A DNA stretch of 10,307 bases from an uncultured Ardenticatenia bacterium. GTDB taxonomy: Bacteria; Chloroflexota; Anaerolineae; Promineifilales; Promineifilaceae. A model generated the notes under the pieces. It had not been told where the DNA came from. It did no database searches and saw only the letters and a list, made by a program, of their open reading frames with translations. The translations under genes were made by a program, and so were the position numbers. How positions within the stretch are numbered: the first letter of the stretch is position 1; the number at the start of each line of letters is the position of its first letter. Positions 7,592-10,307 of the stretch are shown piece by piece. The stretch is taken from the NCBI GenBank assembly GCA_937858165.1, contig CALLZA010000422.1, positions 1-10,307 of the forward strand, read 5' to 3'.

Positions 7592-8314
7592 ACAATAGGC
7601 CGAGACGGCCGCGGCGCCGGCGGCCAGCAGGGCTTCGGCCGCGGCGCTCATCGTCGCCCCGGTCGTCAACACGTCGTCTACCAGCAGCACCACGCGTCCA
7701 GCCACTTCTGACGGTACGGCGTCGAACGCGCCCTGGACGTTGGCGGCACGCGCCTCCGGCCCCAGCCCGACTTGCGGCGGAGTGTGGCGCGTGCGGCGCA
7801 AAGCAGTGGCGCTAAAGGGCACGCCCACCGCCTCGGCCAACGGCCGGGCCAGCAGTTCCGACTGGTTGTAGCCGCGACGGAAGTGGCGGCGCGGGTGCAG
7901 GGGGATGGGCACGATCAGGTCGGGCGACGGCCGCCACGCCGGCCAACCGGCCACCAGCCGTCGCGCCAACGGCCGGCCAAGGGCAAAATAGCCCTCATAC
8001 TTCAGGCGATGGATGAGACGGCTGGTCGGTTCAGCGTAGCGCAGCGGGGCGCGCATCTGGGCCAACGGCGGCGGGGCGTCGCGGCAGGCGGGGCAGAGGG
8101 AGTGCGCCCCCCGCGCCTGGTCGGCCAGGGCGCGGCCACAACAGCGGCAGATGGCCCCGTCCACAGGCAGCAGCCGCGCCTCGCACGCCGGGCACAGCAG
8201 GACGCCCACCCGCCCACAGGCGGCACAGACGGGCGGGAAGAAAACGTCCAGGCAGAACAAGCTCACGCGCCGCAACCAGGCGCCGGGCGGGCCGGGGGCA
8301 AGGTGAGTACTCAC
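7574..8314 (-). CDS. comF: ComF family phosphoribosyltransferase-like protein
   Basis: A 246-residue ComF-type protein. The N-terminal region has cysteine pairs C30/C33, C41/C44, C56/C59 and C74/C77, as expected for a zinc-binding domain. The C-terminal region is a phosphoribosyltransferase fold with IPLHPRRHFRRGYNQSELLA (137-156) and the PRPP loop VDDVLTTGAT (212-221). ComF relatives act in the cytoplasm and are needed for natural transformation, probably at single-strand DNA uptake; many non-competent bacteria also carry one. The start is a GTG at 8312-8314 that shares GTGA with the stop of the upstream gene, indicating translational coupling. No clear ribosome site precedes it. Its place downstream of a pilin gene is suggestive but does not prove a competence role here. 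Confidence 0.92.
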   Translation of the reverse strand: MSTHLAPGPPGAWLRRVSLFCLDVFFPPVCAACGRVGVLLCPACEARLLPVDGAICRCCGRALADQARGAHSLCPACRDAPPPLAQMRAPLRYAEPTSRLIHRLKYEGYFALGRPLARRLVAGWPAWRPSPDLIVPIPLHPRRHFRRGYNQSELLARPLAEAVGVPFSATALRRTRHTPPQVGLGPEARAANVQGAFDAVPSEVAGRVVLLVDDVLTTGATMSAAAEALLAAGAAAVSAYCLARVS

Positions 8315-8619
8315 GACTGCGAACCGGAAAGCTCCGCGACGATGGCTTCCAGGAGTTGTCGCTTCTCGCCGCGGTTCAGGACAATGCCACGCTCATCCAG
8401 CAGTCCATCAAGTCTATCGTGGACGAAGGGCCGAATCTGAGCGCGATCGGCTACGTCCAAAGCCGGGTCGCGCATGGCCAGTAGCTGGCGGCAAAGGCGA
8501 TTCTTCAGATCGAGGAAGGCATCGCGCGCGCCGACCGTTGGCGAGTCGCGCCGGACGCGAATCTCGCTCAGTTCCCACTCCCCTTTTTTGTCGCCTGTCG
8601 GTCGATCGGTCAAGGCCAC
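8311..8619 (-). CDS. small protein resembling the N-terminal domain of CpaF, no ATPase domain
   Basis: About 102 residues if the GTG at 8617-8619 is used. The core, DAFLDLKNRLCRQLL then a helical stretch and RGIVLNRGEKRQLLEAIVAE, resembles the helical N-terminal region of CpaF/TadA-type pilus ATPases, which normally runs on into an (F/L)GxGPL motif and the Walker ATPase domain. Here it ends at SGSQS and a stop, and the next gene is comF, so the ATPase part is absent. It could be a free-standing regulatory or adaptor domain, or the remnant of a split cpaF. The start is uncertain. An in-frame ATG at 8700 would overlap the pilin gene by 49 bases. A TTG at 8611-8613 has a better spaced AGGA. I left the overlap out. 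Its stop overlaps the comF start (GTGA). The family assignment is from motif memory only. Confidence 0.6.
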   Translation of the reverse strand: MALTDRPTGDKKGEWELSEIRVRRDSPTVGARDAFLDLKNRLCRQLLAMRDPALDVADRAQIRPFVHDRLDGLLDERGIVLNRGEKRQLLEAIVAELSGSQS

Positions 8620-8651
8620 TATTCCTATACAACGCCGGCCACGTCGGGCCG

Positions 8652-8816
8652 TCAGCCGCTCAACAGCTGCTGGAACCATGCTCCAGCATTGCTGAACCAT
8701 TCACTGATGGAGGGGCCGAGCAGGGCCAGGATGGCGATCACGACGACCGCCACCAGGACCAGCACCAGGGCATACTCCACCAGCCCCTGACCATCATCGC
8801 CTCTCAAGAAGCGCAT
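8652..8816 (-). CDS. flp: Flp/Tad type IVb pilin, 54 residues
   Basis: A very short gene encoding a Flp-type pilin. The sequence is a nine-residue basic/acidic leader MRFLRGDDG, then QGLVEYALVLVLVAVVVIA and more hydrophobic residues to about 33, then GPSISEWFSNAG and a short tail. The G9/Q10 junction followed by E14-Y15 matches the prepilin-peptidase site of Flp pilins (cleavage after Gly, Glu-Tyr at +5/+6). The hydrophobic helix would hold the subunit in the membrane and then in the fibre core. GGAGG at 8826-8830 lies 9 bases before the ATG. It is 36 bases downstream of the response regulator on the same strand. No other tad/cpa genes (prepilin peptidase, full ATPase, TadB/C) are in the window. 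Confidence 0.9.
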   Translation of the reverse strand: MRFLRGDDGQGLVEYALVLVLVAVVVIAILALLGPSISEWFSNAGAWFQQLLSG

Positions 8817-8825
8817 ACGTTTGTT

Positions 8826-8830
8826 CCTCC
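8826..8830 (-). promoter_or_regulatory. strong Shine-Dalgarno site for the pilin gene
   Basis: GGAGG on the minus strand, 9 bases before the ATG at 8816. It is the strongest ribosome site in this cluster, which fits high-level production of a structural subunit from the short gap after the regulator gene. Confidence 0.75.
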
Positions 8831-8852
8831 ACAGCGAGCCGGCCGCTCGCGC

Positions 8853-9569
8853 TCATTCGCTCGGTGTCGACGGTGTGGCCGAGTCTAGCCGCACCCAACC
8901 GTGGCGCAGGGCGTAGACAGCGGCCTGAGTGCGGTCGTCCACGCGCAGCTTGCGCAGAACGGCCGTCATGTGATTCTTCACCGTCTGCTGACTGATAGTC
9001 AGACGATGGGCAATTTCCTTGTTGCTGGCGCCGCGCGTAACCAGTTCCAGAATCTCCATCTCGCGCGGCGAGAGGGGGGTAAAGGTCGTTGTGGCGCTAG
9101 GCTGCTCATCGGTCGGGTACGTGCTATAGCGCGTGGCCCGACGTTGGAACCAGGTGGCGATCTCTTCGGTGGTCAACACCTGATTATGGATGACGTAGTT
9201 GCCCCCATAAACGGCGTGTATGGTATTCAGCAGCCCTTCCGGCGGCACGTCCTTGGCGCAATAGGCCACGGCCCCCAACTGCATCGCATGGTAGACCTGC
9301 TCAGCGTCGTCATAGCCGGTCAGGATAATGATCTTCGTCGCCGGAGCCAGCGCCAGAATACGCCGCGTCACCTGTAGGCCGTTCATGTCCGGCAGATTGA
9401 CGTCCATGAGCACGATGTCGGGCTGCTGCTCCTCGGCCAGATAAATGGCCGTGTCGCCATTCGCCGCCACAGCCACTACGGCCACGCCGTCGTCCGTATC
9501 CAGGACATCGACCAGCCCCTGTCGAAACAGCGGATGGTCATCAACGATCATTAGCTTGATTGGCTGCAT
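8853..9569 (-). CDS. NarL/FixJ-type response regulator with LuxR helix-turn-helix
   Basis: A 238-residue two-component regulator. The receiver domain (about 4-122) has the acidic pair D10/D11, the phosphorylation site D56 in LMDVNLP, T84 and K106. A linker of about 40 residues leads to a LuxR-type DNA-binding domain (about 164-228), with LSPREMEILELVTRG, the helix-turn-helix SNKEIAHRLTISQQTVKNH (182-200) and LRKLRVDDRTQA. It is expected to bind DNA as a dimer when phosphorylated. No histidine kinase is in the window, so its sensor is unknown. It is the first gene of the minus-strand run and the pilin follows 36 bases later, so it may control that cluster (inference). The start ATG at 9569 follows GGAAAG at a suitable distance. 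Confidence 0.93.
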   Translation of the reverse strand: MQPIKLMIVDDHPLFRQGLVDVLDTDDGVAVVAVAANGDTAIYLAEEQQPDIVLMDVNLPDMNGLQVTRRILALAPATKIIILTGYDDAEQVYHAMQLGAVAYCAKDVPPEGLLNTIHAVYGGNYVIHNQVLTTEEIATWFQRRATRYSTYPTDEQPSATTTFTPLSPREMEILELVTRGASNKEIAHRLTISQQTVKNHMTAVLRKLRVDDRTQAAVYALRHGWVRLDSATPSTPSE

Positions 9570-9603
9570 CGTTTGTACTTTCCAAGCCGCCTGAATTGGC
9601 CCC

Positions 9604-9612
9604 AGTATAACA
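9604..9612 (-). promoter_or_regulatory. extended -10 promoter for the response regulator cluster
   Basis: On the minus strand this reads TGTTATACT, an extended -10 (TGn plus TATACT). Transcription would start near 9597, leaving about 28 bases before the ATG at 9569. No clear -35 is seen, which an extended -10 can tolerate. Confidence 0.5.
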
Positions 9613-9639
9613 CGAACGGGATGAAGATTCTACCGCCCC

Positions 9640-10143
9640 TCAGGCGACGCGCCGGCCGATACAGGTAATCAGGTCGCCGAAGTTGACCGGCACGGCCGCC
9701 GCGCCCAGCCCCAGCCCATCAATCGCCCGCCGCGCGGCGCGCCCCAGCCCGGCGTGCAGCCCGCCGACGCGCGACGCCAGATACCCCAGCCGCAGGTAGC
9801 GCCCTTGCGCCCCCTGCCAGACGATGTCGAAGCCGTGCCCGGCGATCATGGCCGGCAGCGTGCGCCGATTGAAGTAGTAGAGATGCATGTCCATCAGCCA
9901 CGGCCAGCGCGCGCCCATTAGCCGGGCCACGGGCGAGCCAATGTCCATCGTGTGGACGACCAGCCAGCCGCCGGGGCGCAGAAGCCGCCGGGCAGAGGCC
10001 AGCTCGGTCGTCGGGTCTGCCAGATGCTCGATGACGTCCCACATCGTCACCACGTCGAACGACTCCGGCGGCAAAGCGGCCGACTCCAGCGTGCCGGCGT
10101 GGACGGCCAGACCACGCCGCTGCGCCTCGGCCGCGGCCCAGGC
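9640..10143 (-). CDS. class I SAM-dependent methyltransferase, C-terminal part only
   Basis: The last 167 codons of a Methyltransf_23/11-like enzyme. Visible are the motif after the SAM-binding strand (SFDVVTMWDVIEHLADP) and RRLLRPGGWLVVHTMD, both typical of this superfamily. A C-terminal region (WPWLMDMHLYYFNRRTLPAMIAGHGFD) recalls methyltransferases found among glycan and lipid modification genes. The glycine-rich SAM loop at the N-terminus is missing, because the gene is cut by the right-hand adapter at 10144/10145. A start predicted beyond 10144 lies in adapter sequence. The substrate cannot be told. It ends 70 bases upstream of the response regulator on the same strand, with a promoter candidate between them. 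Confidence 0.88.
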   Translation of the reverse strand, partial: AWAAAEAQRRGLAVHAGTLESAALPPESFDVVTMWDVIEHLADPTTELASARRLLRPGGWLVVHTMDIGSPVARLMGARWPWLMDMHLYYFNRRTLPAMIAGHGFDIVWQGAQGRYLRLGYLASRVGGLHAGLGRAARRAIDGLGLGAAAVPVNFGDLITCIGRRVA

Positions 10144-10144
10144 C

Positions 10145-10210
10145 CTGTCTCTTATACACATCTCCGAGCCCACGAGACCGTACTAGATCTCGTATGCCGT
10201 CTTCTGCTTG
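10145..10210 (-). other. Illumina Nextera i7/P7 adapter (untrimmed), right end
   Basis: This is the reverse complement of the left adapter. It comprises the mosaic end at 10145-10163, the rest of the read-2 primer to 10178, the same index (CGTACTAG) at 10179-10186, and P7 at 10187-10210. The minus-strand peptide beginning GSEMCIRDR and the plus-strand peptides containing VSYTHLRAHET or LIHISEPTRPY are products of this adapter. Confidence 0.99.
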
Positions 10211-10307
10211 CAAAAAAAAAACACAACAAAACACTAGTACACAACACTTAAAGGTACACATTCGTCTGATACGTCCTACAATTACACGACTAATGCACTA
10301 CACCACA
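10211..10307. other. non-biological read-through tail, right end
   Basis: One C and a run of ten A follow the P7 end, then irregular A/C/T-rich sequence unlike the GC-rich insert. This is base calling past the end of the library molecule and should be removed. Confidence 0.95.

Noticed and set aside
8303..8314. 12-base perfect palindrome GTGAGTACTCAC at the comF start as an operator.
   Set aside because: It is a single short site within coding sequence with no second copy near a promoter; chance is a sufficient explanation.
8581..8600. Run of six A then G on the minus strand (GACAAAAAAGGGG) as a programmed frameshift site joining the CpaF-N-like frame.
   Set aside because: It lies before the conserved core, and no alternative frame supplies the missing ATPase domain; a following stimulatory structure was not evident.

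Overview
The biological part of this window is about positions 128-10144. Outside it, both ends are sequencing-library material: an untrimmed Illumina Nextera i7/P7 adapter with the same 8-base index at each end (62-127 forward, 10145-10210 reverse-complemented), followed by A/T-rich read-through noise (1-61 and 10211-10307). The window is therefore one short, probably metagenomic, contig whose first and last genes were cut at the adapters.

The insert is GC-rich (about two thirds G+C by eye) and densely coded. The families present and two hairpins built from 7-base AATTAGG-type units suggest a Chloroflexota bacterium, perhaps Anaerolineae or a Promineifilum-like lineage. That assignment is an inference from gene style and repeat style; no rRNA or other phylogenetic marker is present.

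Layout, left to right. (1) Plus strand, 129-2882: the 3' part of recJ (single-strand DNA exonuclease), a UDP-sugar 4-epimerase that starts inside the recJ stop (ATGA overlap), and an RNase D-like exonuclease with two HRDC domains that overlaps the epimerase by 20 bases. (2) A 32-bp inverted repeat made of 7-base units, then a plus-strand metallo-beta-lactamase/beta-CASP RNase (2972-4381). (3) An 18-bp perfect inverted repeat, then minus-strand kbl (glycine C-acetyltransferase family, 4497-5681). (4) A divergent promoter region, then a plus-strand HNH nuclease (5848-6369) whose predicted transcript is nearly leaderless. (5) A second, weaker AATTAGG-type hairpin between convergent genes. (6) Six minus-strand genes, transcribed right to left: NarL-type response regulator, a 54-residue Flp pilin, a stand-alone CpaF-N-like protein, comF, hpf and a low-molecular-weight phosphatase. 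(7) The 3' part of a SAM-dependent methyltransferase, cut by the right adapter.

Most of the content is housekeeping: DNA repair, RNA processing, amino-acid or biotin-type metabolism and ribosome hibernation. The most distinctive block is response regulator - Flp pilin - CpaF-N-like domain - ComF, which puts a Tad/Flp pilus subunit and an apparently ATPase-less piece of the pilus motor next to a DNA-uptake-associated gene. I see no CRISPR array, prophage, genuine insertion sequence, tRNA or rRNA. I cannot claim a new defence or mobile system here.
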